Part shown: in pieces, positions 8,234 to 16,355 of the stretch
How positions within the stretch are numbered: the first letter of the stretch is position 1
Layout of the letters: every line of letters begins with the position of its first letter
Source of the DNA: an uncultured Nitrosomonas sp.
GTDB lineage: Bacteria > Pseudomonadota > Gammaproteobacteria > Burkholderiales > Nitrosomonadaceae
NCBI GenBank assembly: GCA_902826055.1
Contig: CADEDJ010000011.1
Span: 1-46,809 of the forward strand
Reading direction: 5' to 3'
Length of the DNA stretch: 46,809 nucleotides
Program-made: the position numbers and the translations under genes
The notes under the pieces: model-generated
What the model saw: only the letters and a program-made list of their open reading frames with translations
Told to the model about the DNA's origin: nothing
Databases searched by the model: none

Positions 8234-11200
8234 ATCACAATCCCTGGGTCTCGATTTCACGGCTGACGACAGATTATCCGGCTTCAGGTTACAACGGTTG
8301 GAAGTTTTCAATTGGGGCACATTTGATCAGCGGGTATGGACTCTGCAGCTCGATGGCAAGAACGGGTTGCTGACCGGTGACATCGGTTCCGGCAAATCGA
8401 CACTGGTTGATGCTATCACCACCTTGCTGGTACCGGCGCAACGCGTCGCCTATAACAAGGCCGCCGGCGCCGGAAGCAAAGAAAGAACACTGCGTTCCTA
8501 CGTGCTTGGATACTACAAATCCGAGCGTAGCGAAGTTACCGGCAGCGCCAAACCGGTAGCGCTACGCGATCCTAACAGCTATTCAGTGATCCTGAGCGTG
8601 TTTCATAATGCCGGGTACGATCAGACGGTGACACTGGCGCAAGTGTTCTGGATGAAAGAAGCGCAAGGTCAGCCGATGCGATTCTTCGTCGCTGCCGAGC
8701 GCGACTTGACGATCACCACGGATTTTACGCATTTCGGTTCCGATATCACGCAACTGCGCAAGAAATTACGCGCCAGCGGTGCGGAAATCGAGGATAGTTT
8801 TCCCAAGTATGGCGCATGGTTCCGCCGCCGCTTCGGCATCGACAATGAACAAGCGCTGGAATTGTTCCACCAGACAGTATCGATGAAATCCGTCGGCAAT
8901 CTGACCGATTTTGTGCGTAGCCACATGCTGGAACCATTTGATGTCGCGCCGCGCATCCAAGCGCTGATTACCCACTTCGACGATCTGAACCGGGCGCATC
9001 AAGCGGTATTAAAAGCCCAGCGCCAAGTGGAATTACTGACACCGCTAGTGGAAAATTGCAATAAACATGCCGCATCGGTCATCGAGGTGAACGACTTGCG
9101 CGGCAATCGCGAAGCACTGCGCGAGTATTTTGCAGGATTGAAACTTGACCTGCTGGGTAAACGCCTGACTGCTCTGGAACAAGACTGGAACCGGCTTGAC
9201 GGTCAGGCCAAACATCTTGAAGGCCGCTTACAAGAACAGCGCATTCAAGTCGACGAATTGAAGCAAGCCATCAATGACAATGGCGGCGACCGGCTGGAAC
9301 GACTCGCTGCTGAAATCAAAAAAAAGGAAACATTGCGTAATACGCGCCAAGCCAAAGCACAACGTTACCAGGAATTAACCGCCATACTGGAACACCTCCC
9401 CGCCGCAGACAACGACAGCTTCATGAATCAGCGCAATCAATTCAAGCTATTGCATGACGAACTGCGGGCTCGTGATGCGGATTTGCAAAATACCTTGACC
9501 GAACACAGCGTAACCTTGCGGCAAGGAAAACAGCAACACGACGCGTTGCAGACTGAAATCGACAGCTTGAAACGGCGGCGCAGCAATATCGACGATCAAC
9601 AGATCCAGATCCGCGCCGCCTTGTGCAACGCGCTGAATATGACAGAAGATGATATGCCGTTCGCCGGCGAACTGATTCAGGTGCGCGATGAAGAGCGCGA
9701 CTGGGAAGGTGCTGCAGAGCGTCTGCTGCGCGGATTCGGATTGTCATTGCTGGTGCCGGATGCGCATTACAAGGTGGTGGCGGACTGGGTCGATCGCCAG
9801 CACTTGCGCGCACGGCTGGTCTATTTCCACGTCCGTCCGCGCCGTCAGGCAAACGTACCGGATCTGCATGCCGATTCGCTGGCCAGAAAGCTCGCGATCA
9901 AGCCTGATTCGCCGTTTTACGACTGGCTGGAACGCGAACTGGCACAACGCTTTGACGTTGCATGCTGCGTCACAGCGGAGCAATTCTGGCGCGAAACGCG
10001 CGCGATTACACGTGCCGGTCAAACCAAAGATCCTACGGGACGGCACGAAAAAGACGACCGGCACGCGATCACTGACCGCAGCCGCTACGTGCTGGGCTGG
10101 TCGAACAACGCTAAAATCGCCACGCTTGAAGCCAAACAACGCCATCTTGAAACGCGTTTAAGCGAAATAGCCAGTCTCATCAGTAGCACTCAGTCTGACC
10201 GTAAGCTACTGGAAAACCGGCTCAGCGCGCTAGCGCGCTTGGAAGAATTCAGCGATTTTGAGGAATTGGATTGGCCCGGTGTGGCAACCGAAATCGCGGC
10301 CTTAATGGTTGAACGTGATCAATTGGAAGCCGCATCCGACGTACTGAAGCAATTGAATGAACGATTGCATGGCGCCTTGAATGCACAAAGCAAGCTTGAG
10401 GAGGAGCTGGAAACCGTCAAGGACAAGCGCTCCAAAATCGAGCAGCGCCGCAGCGATGCGCAAGCACTGCAACAGCAAACAATCGCTTTATTACCGGAAA
10501 TACCATTGGATGATAGGTTGTCGCAACAACTCGAAGCCATTTGTGTGCAAGTTCTGGGCGAGCACCCATTAACCGTGGAATCTTGCGATAACCGTGAACA
10601 AGATGTCCGTGCCTGGCTGCAAGCACGTATCGAATCCAAAGATTCCAGCCTTAAATATCTGCGCGATAAAATTGTCCAGGCGATGATGGCTTTCAAGGAG
10701 CAATTCAAGCTGGAGACCGCCGAAATCGATGCCAGTATTGAAGCCGCATTTGAATACCGCAATTTGCTCGAACAACTGAATCGTGACGACTTGCCGCGTT
10801 TTGTGACACGCTTCAAGGAATTATTGAACGTCAACACCATCAACGAAATTGCCAATTTTAATGGACAACTGGCGCGTGAACGCGAAACCATCAAGGAACG
10901 TATCACGCGCATCAACGAATCACTGACGCAAATCGACTATAATCCCGGGCGCTACATCACGCTGGAAACGCAATTGAGCCAGGATGCCGAAATCCGCGAC
11001 TTTCAGACCGAATTGCGCGCCTGCACGGAAGGCACCACTACAGGCTTGGATGACGCACAATACTCGGAAGTGAAATTTCTGCAAGTCAAAACCATCATCG
11101 ATCGTTTCCGCGGCCGCGAAGGCTTGTCGGAACAGGATCGGCGTTGGACCGCCAAGGTCACCGATGTACGCAACTGGTTTTTGTTTGCCGCCAGCGAGCG

Positions 11201-11603
11201 TTGGCGAGAGGATAATAGCGAACACGAGCACTACTCCGACTCCGGCGGCAAATCCGGCGGACAGAAAGAAAAACTGGCCTACACTATACTTGCTGCCAGC
11301 CTGGCCTATCAATTCGGTTTGGAATGGGGCGCCATACGTTCGCGATCGTTCCGTTTCGTGGTCATTGACGAGGCATTCGGCCGTGGCTCGGATGAATCGG
11401 CGCAATACGGTTTGCGACTGTTTCAGCAACTTAATTTGCAGCTATTGATCGTTACGCCATTGCAGAAAATTCACATCATCGAACCGTACGTGGCCAGCGT
11501 GGGTTTCGTGCACAATGAAGACGGCCGTGCTTCAAAATTGCGCAATCTTTCGATTGCGGAATACCGCGCGCGCAAATCCGCCGTACCCGCACAAACGACA
11601 TAG
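8226..11603 (+). CDS. jetC: Wadjet SMC-like ATPase JetC (MksB-like)
   Basis: SMC-family ATPase of 1125 residues, the motor of the Wadjet complex. The Walker A motif GDIGSGKS lies at ~51-58. Long coiled-coil arms follow on both sides of a central globular/hinge region (~480-640). The C-terminal head has the signature [14 protein letters not shown] (~1004-1017) and Walker [15 protein letters not shown] (~1043-1056). Family members dimerise at the hinge, hydrolyse ATP to extrude DNA, and present bent circular DNA to JetD. The reading frame is intact and the length is normal for JetC. It overlaps jetB by 8 bases and is followed 11 bases later by jetD. Confidence 0.95.
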   Translation: MNESQSLGLDFTADDRLSGFRLQRLEVFNWGTFDQRVWTLQLDGKNGLLTGDIGSGKSTLVDAITTLLVPAQRVAYNKAAGAGSKERTLRSYVLGYYKSERSEVTGSAKPVALRDPNSYSVILSVFHNAGYDQTVTLAQVFWMKEAQGQPMRFFVAAERDLTITTDFTHFGSDITQLRKKLRASGAEIEDSFPKYGAWFRRRFGIDNEQALELFHQTVSMKSVGNLTDFVRSHMLEPFDVAPRIQALITHFDDLNRAHQAVLKAQRQVELLTPLVENCNKHAASVIEVNDLRGNREALREYFAGLKLDLLGKRLTALEQDWNRLDGQAKHLEGRLQEQRIQVDELKQAINDNGGDRLERLAAEIKKKETLRNTRQAKAQRYQELTAILEHLPAADNDSFMNQRNQFKLLHDELRARDADLQNTLTEHSVTLRQGKQQHDALQTEIDSLKRRRSNIDDQQIQIRAALCNALNMTEDDMPFAGELIQVRDEERDWEGAAERLLRGFGLSLLVPDAHYKVVADWVDRQHLRARLVYFHVRPRRQANVPDLHADSLARKLAIKPDSPFYDWLERELAQRFDVACCVTAEQFWRETRAITRAGQTKDPTGRHEKDDRHAITDRSRYVLGWSNNAKIATLEAKQRHLETRLSEIASLISSTQSDRKLLENRLSALARLEEFSDFEELDWPGVATEIAALMVERDQLEAASDVLKQLNERLHGALNAQSKLEEELETVKDKRSKIEQRRSDAQALQQQTIALLPEIPLDDRLSQQLEAICVQVLGEHPLTVESCDNREQDVRAWLQARIESKDSSLKYLRDKIVQAMMAFKEQFKLETAEIDASIEAAFEYRNLLEQLNRDDLPRFVTRFKELLNVNTINEIANFNGQLARERETIKERITRINESLTQIDYNPGRYITLETQLSQDAEIRDFQTELRACTEGTTTGLDDAQYSEVKFLQVKTIIDRFRGREGLSEQDRRWTAKVTDVRNWFLFAASERWREDNSEHEHYSDSGGKSGGQKEKLAYTILAASLAYQFGLEWGAIRSRSFRFVVIDEAFGRGSDESAQYGLRLFQQLNLQLLIVTPLQKIHIIEPYVASVGFVHNEDGRASKLRNLSIAEYRARKSAVPAQTT

Positions 11604-11614
11604 CCTAGACGAGC

Positions 11615-12810
11615 ATGAACTGGACCACGCCGCGCGACCTGAAAGCACAGCTTATGCGCCTGTGGTTGCGGGGTGAACTGTTACGGCCACTGATTGGCAA
11701 CGAACAAATTTTTCCCTTGCAATTGAAATTAAAAGCCCCCGTTTCCGCCGATCTGACCGGATGTTTCGAAGCGGTTCGTGCCTGGATCGCCGAACTAACC
11801 GCCATGCCGCAGATTCGCATCGAATGGCACACAGTCCGTCATCGCGTGCAAGGCATGCAACACCTGCCCCATTCCGTGTGGATCGACACGGCGGACAGCG
11901 CGTTTGGGCTGTTAGCAAAACAACGCGACGTCAAGCGCTTCGAGCATATCGTGGATGTCACGCGCAGCACGCAACCTGCACTTTTGTCCTGGCTGGCACG
12001 GCGGCCTTTGCAGGCGATCGAACTGGCTGATCAATGGCCGCGATTGTTAGCCATCGTGCACTGGCTGGCCGAGCATCCACACCCTGGCATTTATCTACGC
12101 CAAGTGGATATCCCGGCATACACAGTAAATTTATCGAGGCGCATCGCGCTGTGCTGTCCGAACTGCTGGACCGGGTTCTGCCTGCCACAGCAATCGCTAT
12201 GGACAAAAGCGGCGTTGGCCAATTTGCGGCACGCTACGGTTTCCTGGAGAAACCTGCGCGCATTCACTTTCGTGTACTTGACGCGCACATCCAACTATTG
12301 CCAGGGCCGCAACTGTCCGTTGTGTCACTGGATGATGGCAGCTTTGCGCAATTGCAAATCCCGTTGCAGCATGTTTTCATTACCGAAAATGAAACCAATT
12401 TCCTGGCATTTCCACCGGTGAATAGCGCCATCGCCATTTTCGGCAGCGGTTATGGCTGGGAAGCGCTGGCACGTGCACGGTGGCTGATGCACTGTCATAT
12501 CCATTACTGGGGCGACATCGACACACACGGCTTTGCCATCCTCAACCAATTGCGCACGCGTTTCCCGCATGTAACGTCATTCCTGATGGATCGTGCCACC
12601 CTGATGGTTCACCAAGAACTATGGGGCGAAGAACCTGACCCGATTAAGCACGACCTACCTCAATTGACCGAGGCCGAACGGGCAGTATTCGACGAATTAA
12701 GAGACAACCGCATCCGCAAGGGTTTACGGTTGGAACAAGAACACATCGGTTTTAATTGGGTAAAGGCGGCCGTGCAAGCAATTTCGGCCCAACATTGCCA
12801 TGAAGAATAA
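11615..12810 (+). pseudogene. jetD: Wadjet nuclease subunit JetD (DUF3322 + DUF2220/Toprim), split by a one-base frameshift
   Basis: JetD is the Toprim-type nuclease that cleaves plasmid DNA captured by JetABC. Here the first frame encodes a normal N-terminal DUF3322 part from ATG 11615 to about residue 167 (PGIYLRQVDIP). It then runs out of frame and stops at 12421. The expected continuation (GIHSKFIEAHRAVLSELL...) sits in another frame and runs to 12810. The join is at CCCGG (12112-12116); restoring one base, as in CCCGGG, gives an uninterrupted protein of about 398 residues, normal for JetD. The catalytic marks are intact in the second part: ENETN (Glu ~258) and WGDIDTHGF (Asp ~301 and ~303, restored numbering). 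So this is either a very recent inactivation or a sequencing error. As written, no product joins both domains. Confidence 0.85.
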
Positions 12811-12850
12811 TAGACAACCTTCACAAACTGGTCAGGAGGAAAACTAATTG

Positions 12851-13399
12851 ATGGCAAAAAAACAGAAAAAACAACCCACCTGGAGCGACGTCAAAACCCG
12901 GTTAACCGATTTCGATCGTACTGGATTGCTCGCATTGGTGCAGGATCTTTACGCCGCCAGTAAGAATAACCGGGCTTTCTTGCATGCTCGCTTTAATCTG
13001 GGCGACGATGCCCTCAAACCATACAAGACAACCATCGCACGCTGGTTATATCCCGATGTGTTCAAAAGTCAGGATATATCCGTTGCCAAAGCCAAAAAGG
13101 CGATCTCGGATTACAAAAAAGCCATCGGTCAAGCGGAAGGATTGGTTGAATTGGCAGTGTTCTATTGTGAACAGGCAACCGCTTTTTGTAATGATTACGG
13201 ACTACAGGATGAAGGTTACTTCGATGCCACGGTGCGCATGTTCGAAACCGCGCTAAAAACCATTGCTCAATTACCGGAAACCCAGCGGCAGCCATTCTGG
13301 CCGCGTCTGGATGCCGTCCGCCGCATCAGCCATAACTTCGGCTATAACGTCGGCGATGACATGGATGAATTGCTTGCTGAATATCAGGTTGACGATTAA
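12851..13399 (+). CDS. Uncharacterised 182-residue protein trailing the Jet operon (possibly DUF6155-like)
   Basis: Basic-start (MAKKQKKQPTWSDVKTRL), mostly helical cytoplasmic protein with no signal peptide, membrane segment or catalytic motif that I recognise. The segments FLHARFNLGDDALKPYKTTI and AKAKKAISDYKKAIGQAEGL recall small DUF6155-type proteins, but this is a weak, unaided match. It starts 40 bases after jetD with a good GGAGG (12835-12839). The ATG at 12851 is preferred, and the TTG immediately before it is possible. Its distance and strand fit co-transcription with jetABCD, so it may be an accessory defence gene, or it may merely sit in the same island. Confidence 0.75.
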   Translation: MAKKQKKQPTWSDVKTRLTDFDRTGLLALVQDLYAASKNNRAFLHARFNLGDDALKPYKTTIARWLYPDVFKSQDISVAKAKKAISDYKKAIGQAEGLVELAVFYCEQATAFCNDYGLQDEGYFDATVRMFETALKTIAQLPETQRQPFWPRLDAVRRISHNFGYNVGDDMDELLAEYQVDD

Positions 13400-13447
13400 C
13401 AGACCGTTGAGTTTTCTAAAACCGGGAAGCGCGTTGTAAATTCATTA

Positions 13448-13468
13448 TCCGGCCAAGAGTCAGCCGGA
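13448..13468. repeat. Inverted repeat beside the RAYT remnant
   Basis: TCCGGC, nine bases, then GCCGGA form a perfect 6-bp GC-rich stem. No T-run follows, so it is not a typical intrinsic terminator. Its position just upstream of a decayed RAYT coding sequence suggests it could be a leftover REP-type hairpin, but only one copy is visible in the window. Confidence 0.4.
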
Positions 13469-13502
13469 CTCCCGGAGCCATAGAAAATTATTCGTTACAA
13501 CC

Positions 13503-13734
13503 AAAATTATTCACGTACTGCAAACCGATTACATTCATTCCAATCCGGCAAAATATGGCTACATCAGCCGAGCAAACGAATGACTCTATTTCGAGCATTC
13601 ACCGGTATATCAAGGCTGGCGTAATTGCGAATGTTTGGGTTGGGAGCATTGATAACCGTGATGAAGGTGGCTATGGGGATGGTGAAAGAATTGTTGGGGT
13701 TCCCTTGTCATCCCAATCTACCGCGCTTTTTTAG
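13503..13734 (+). pseudogene. C-terminal remnant of a REP-associated tyrosine transposase (RAYT)
   Basis: Frame one reads TDYIHSNPAKYGYISRANE, which matches the DYIHxNPVKHG segment of IS200/IS605-like RAYT transposases. It then hits a TGA at 13581 where the family has a Trp. After LY an extra T at 13590 shifts the frame, and SSIHRYIKAGVIANVW continues the family's WPYSSFHRYV region down to a stop at 13732-13734. Everything before the DYIH segment, including the HUH motif and catalytic Tyr, is missing. The second frame also forms a 59-codon ORF from ATG 13555, but it is most simply this remnant. It abuts the 3' end of the abiH gene on the other strand, marking past mobile activity in the island. 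Confidence 0.78.
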
Positions 13735-14630
13735 AGCTCAGTCATTCGACAAAAGGCGATTGCTTTCTCTGGAACACCAATCTTACTCAATGCTGACTTA
13801 TGACTGATTTTCTCTTCATCTCTGTAGTACGTGGCAATCCATCGGACCGTATCGATATTAATGTTATCTACGATTTCCTTAAAGTAAGCCTCATCTACTA
13901 CGGACAAAGAGTGACCAAGAACAACGATTTCTGACAAGCTGGCTAGGTTCATAAAGAAATTGGAGTTCTCTGAAATGATTTTTTCTGAGTTTTTAAATGT
14001 TTGTCTAAAATAATCGTTAATTATCTCATTACCCTCCATCACCCTTGTATCCATTGACTCTGGATCAGACACATCATTCATCGATGGAATATCGATAGGA
14101 TTCCAAGCGTGACCGAGAACCAACTCTTCATCCTCTTGTGTTTCTCCGTGAATGTAAAGAATGTTATTGCTTGGGATGGAATAGATATCTGTGAGCGACG
14201 ACGTGTAATTAAAATTTAGGTAGCGCGCAGTAATTGGCAACCTAAGAGGACGGACGGAAAGCTCTTTAAGGGTAGGGATTTCTAGCTGCCTTACCCATTC
14301 TCCAAAACGCTCTTTTAGCGAGCCCGACAAGCCTTTGATAATTCTATTAACCTCATATTGATAATCATGATGATAAGCATCACTCCAGTCTTCCGCACCA
14401 TACGACATCAAGAACTGAGAGGCGTTGTCCACGATGTTATCAACATCAATATCCGCAAGAGTAGCTTCTAAATCGGACCAATCTTCCTGAGCCGGAATAA
14501 ACTCTTCAATTAGATCGTGAAGATCACTATCGATACCCGAAAGATATTTTTTGAAATCAGAATATCGAGAAGAAACTCCATGGTAAATATCAAAGCCATT
14601 TCCGATTATATATAGACTTTCCTGTGACAT
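13731..14630 (-). CDS. AbiH-family abortive-infection protein
   Basis: Protein of 299 residues of the AbiH family (phage abortive infection; mechanism unknown). The family-defining N-terminal motif is clear: IIGNGFDIYHGVSSRYSDF (~8-26). Further family-like segments are LNFNYTSSLTDIY, NILYIHGE, LVLGHAW and, late, VVLGHSLSVVDEAYF. There is no signal peptide or membrane segment. The start is ATG 14630 with GGAG about 6 bases upstream; a GTG two codons earlier is possible. The start overlaps the end of the upstream toxin gene by 25 bases, so it is probably in the same transcript as the toxin-antitoxin pair. Confidence 0.87.
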   Translation of the reverse strand: MSQESLYIIGNGFDIYHGVSSRYSDFKKYLSGIDSDLHDLIEEFIPAQEDWSDLEATLADIDVDNIVDNASQFLMSYGAEDWSDAYHHDYQYEVNRIIKGLSGSLKERFGEWVRQLEIPTLKELSVRPLRLPITARYLNFNYTSSLTDIYSIPSNNILYIHGETQEDEELVLGHAWNPIDIPSMNDVSDPESMDTRVMEGNEIINDYFRQTFKNSEKIISENSNFFMNLASLSEIVVLGHSLSVVDEAYFKEIVDNINIDTVRWIATYYRDEEKISHKSALSKIGVPEKAIAFCRMTEL

Positions 14631-14959
14631 GCACACTCCGTGCGAAATCTAACCAGAATTAGACAGATAACAAAAAAGTAAAATTCAAGCGCTCCGTGAA
14701 ATACGCCTAGAATATCAATAGTGGTTGGTGACCGGAGAAGATAGGCGATCCGGTAATGTCCATAGAGAAGAATTCTGATTTCACCTTCCGCCGCGATACG
14801 ATATCGGTATCCGATTCCGGGAAAGTCCTGCAATACCTGGGTCTTTTGGTAAATTCCAGCCACAACTTTCTGTGCTGCGTCTGGATTGTCTGAAGCGATG
14901 TAATCGTAAATATCCCGAAGCCAACGATATGCTTCCTCAGTCCACCTTATTTCTGCCAT
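14606..14959 (-). CDS. RelE/ParE-family toxin with an extended C-terminus
   Basis: RelE/ParE-superfamily toxin of 117 residues. The N-terminal ~95 residues are typical: RWTEEAYRWLRDIYDYIA, DNPDAAQKVVAGIY, FPGIGYRYR, and the closing IRILLYGHYRIAYLL ... IDILGVFHGALE. Most family members stop a few residues after that VFHGALE segment. Here the frame continues for about 22 more residues (FYFFVICLILVRF...) and overlaps abiH. RelE members cut ribosome-bound mRNA and ParE members poison gyrase; the sequence alone does not settle which applies. It overlaps the antitoxin gene by 13 bases. Confidence 0.85.
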   Translation of the reverse strand: MAEIRWTEEAYRWLRDIYDYIASDNPDAAQKVVAGIYQKTQVLQDFPGIGYRYRIAAEGEIRILLYGHYRIAYLLRSPTTIDILGVFHGALEFYFFVICLILVRFRTECACHRKVYI

Positions 14960-15132
14960 GACCGGATTCGGTGATCCATATCCTCATTCGATATGACACG
15001 TCCATTACGGGAATCTTCCAAGCCACGCTCGATCATGCGTTCGAAGGCTAGCTCCCGCAAGATTTCGTCGTAGCTTGCATCTTCCGGTTGTGATTGGATC
15101 ACCTCTGTCATTTTCTCTTTCACGTTTGACAT
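14947..15132 (-). CDS. Antitoxin of the RelE/ParE-type pair
   Basis: 61-residue acidic antitoxin (MSNVKEKMTEVIQSQPEDAS... ELAFERMIERGLEDSRNGR). The arrangement of N-terminal helix, ELAFxRMIxRGLxDS and a late ISNEDMDHRIRSW fits the small antitoxins that pair with RelE/ParE toxins. I chose the ATG at 15132; AGGAG lies about 11 bases upstream. A longer upstream reading would run through that site. It is the first gene of the antitoxin-toxin-abiH unit. Such antitoxins usually bind their own promoter, but I saw no clear operator. Confidence 0.83.
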   Translation of the reverse strand: MSNVKEKMTEVIQSQPEDASYDEILRELAFERMIERGLEDSRNGRVISNEDMDHRIRSWQK

Positions 15133-15194
15133 ATTACATGACACTCCTTTTAGAGTAAGCGGCAATAGGGTGCAATGCACTTTAACACCATCCA

Positions 15195-15962
15195 TCACCC
15201 CAGCCCCGGCCAATAATGGCTATCCGGCAGCGGCCGTTTGCCGAAAATCGCCTGGCCGACACGCACCACGGTGGCGCCCTCTTCGATCGCTAGTTCGTAG
15301 TCGCCCGACATGCCCATCGACAGTTCGTCGAACGATAGTCCGGCAGGGGCTTCCTGGCGCAGCATGGCTTGGATGTCACGCATTTTGACGAAGCATTCGC
15401 GCACGCGGTCATGGTCGGATGAAAAAATGGCCAACGTCATCAGGCCCTTGATGCGCAACGATGAGAATTGTGGCAAGTGTTGCACGAAATCGCGCACAGC
15501 TTCGGGCGGCAGGCCGAATTTGCTTTCCTCGCCGGAGCTGTTCACTTGCACGTATACGTCGATAGCACGGCCTTCGTTTTGTAGGCGTTTATCAAGTTCC
15601 GCCGCGACTTTCAGGCTGTCGAGCGCTTGGAACTCATTGGCAAAGCGCGCCAGGTACTTAGCTTTATTGGTTTGCAGATGTCCGATGATTGACCATTTGA
15701 TGTCCAAATCGGCGAGTGCTTCAGATTTCTCGCGCGCTTCCTGGATCTTGTTTTCACCCATTTCATGGCAGCCCGCGGCAAAAGCAATACGCAATCGCTC
15801 AGCCGGAACGGTTTTGGTGACCGGCAGCAGCCGCACGCTGGCGGGATCGCGGCCAATCTTCTTGCAGGTATCAATAATACGTTGCTTGACGGTGGCAAGG
15901 TTGTTCTTGATGTCGGTCAGTTGTTGTTCTACGTTGAATTCCACGGCGGTCTCCTGGTTCAT
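15195..15962 (-). CDS. yggS: YggS-family pyridoxal-phosphate homeostasis protein
   Basis: PLP-binding protein of the YggS/PROSC (COG0325) family, about 255 residues, which buffers free PLP and influences amino-acid metabolism; no enzyme activity is established for the family. PLP Lys ~50 lies in RLLPVTKTVP. Other marks are MGENKIQEAREK, WSIIGHLQTNKAKY, VNSSGEESKFG, IKGLMTLA and the C-terminal LSMGMSGDYELAIEEGATVVRVGQAIFG. The start is ATG 15962, four-base overlapped (ATGA) with the upstream DUF4440-like gene, with AGGA about 10 bases before it. The N-terminus is slightly longer than the E. coli protein. Confidence 0.93.
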   Translation of the reverse strand: MNQETAVEFNVEQQLTDIKNNLATVKQRIIDTCKKIGRDPASVRLLPVTKTVPAERLRIAFAAGCHEMGENKIQEAREKSEALADLDIKWSIIGHLQTNKAKYLARFANEFQALDSLKVAAELDKRLQNEGRAIDVYVQVNSSGEESKFGLPPEAVRDFVQHLPQFSSLRIKGLMTLAIFSSDHDRVRECFVKMRDIQAMLRQEAPAGLSFDELSMGMSGDYELAIEEGATVVRVGQAIFGKRPLPDSHYWPGLG

Positions 15963-16339
15963 GATGCGGATGTTCCTGCTAATTTTGTTGCTTGATGAAA
16001 TACCATTTTCCAATGCCTCCCCTGGCGATGCCAAAGCGAGGTTCTGATTGATCCTGCACTTCCGGTATCGGGTTGCCCGGTTTTTTGCAGCGAATAAATC
16101 GCCAGTACCCAGTCATCGCTTAATACTTTGACACGAAAACTCTCAAACACCCAAGGCAAATTGGGGTCTTTACGTTTCAGCCAATGGATCACGTCACTTT
16201 TAGTATGAATTTGTCCGTGATTATCGATTTCTTCAAAATTTTCCGCCAGTAATTCATCAATGTATACGGGGTGCGCGTTCAGATCCGCTTGTAACAACTT
16301 AAGTTCCAAACGCTGAATTTGTTCGGCGATAGCTTCCAT
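15959..16339 (-). CDS. SnoaL/DUF4440-like protein
   Basis: Protein of 126 residues with the outline of the NTF2-like DUF4440/SnoaL fold: N-terminal helix LELKLLQADLNAHPVYIDELLAENF, then EIDNHGQIHTKSDVIHWL, and a beta-rich second half VLAIYSLQKTG ... RTSLWHRQGRHWKMVFHQAT. Such proteins are small cone-shaped domains that bind or occasionally modify small ligands; no active site can be assigned here. The gene sits 16 bases after metG and overlaps yggS by 4 bases, so the three probably form one transcript. Residues after the fold (KLAGTSAS) look unstructured. Confidence 0.8.
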   Translation of the reverse strand: MEAIAEQIQRLELKLLQADLNAHPVYIDELLAENFEEIDNHGQIHTKSDVIHWLKRKDPNLPWVFESFRVKVLSDDWVLAIYSLQKTGQPDTGSAGSIRTSLWHRQGRHWKMVFHQATKLAGTSAS

Positions 16340-16355
16340 TTTCTAGTGAAAATGA

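Noticed and set aside
12112..12116. Programmed ribosomal frameshift in jetD
   Set aside because: The site is not a recognised slippery heptamer, and known JetD proteins are made from one frame; a mutation or sequence error is more likely.
12034..12810. Second half of jetD as a separate designed gene
   Set aside because: Its first ~27 residues from ATG 12034 are an out-of-frame reading of the DUF3322 part; similarity begins only at the frameshift point, so a split by mutation is simpler.
13625..13807. 60-codon plus-strand open frame
   Set aside because: It is an out-of-frame reading across the RAYT remnant and the 3' end of abiH.
15310..16047. Long plus-strand open frame of 245 codons
   Set aside because: It lies antisense to yggS and has the composition of a reverse-frame shadow; yggS itself is clearly the gene.
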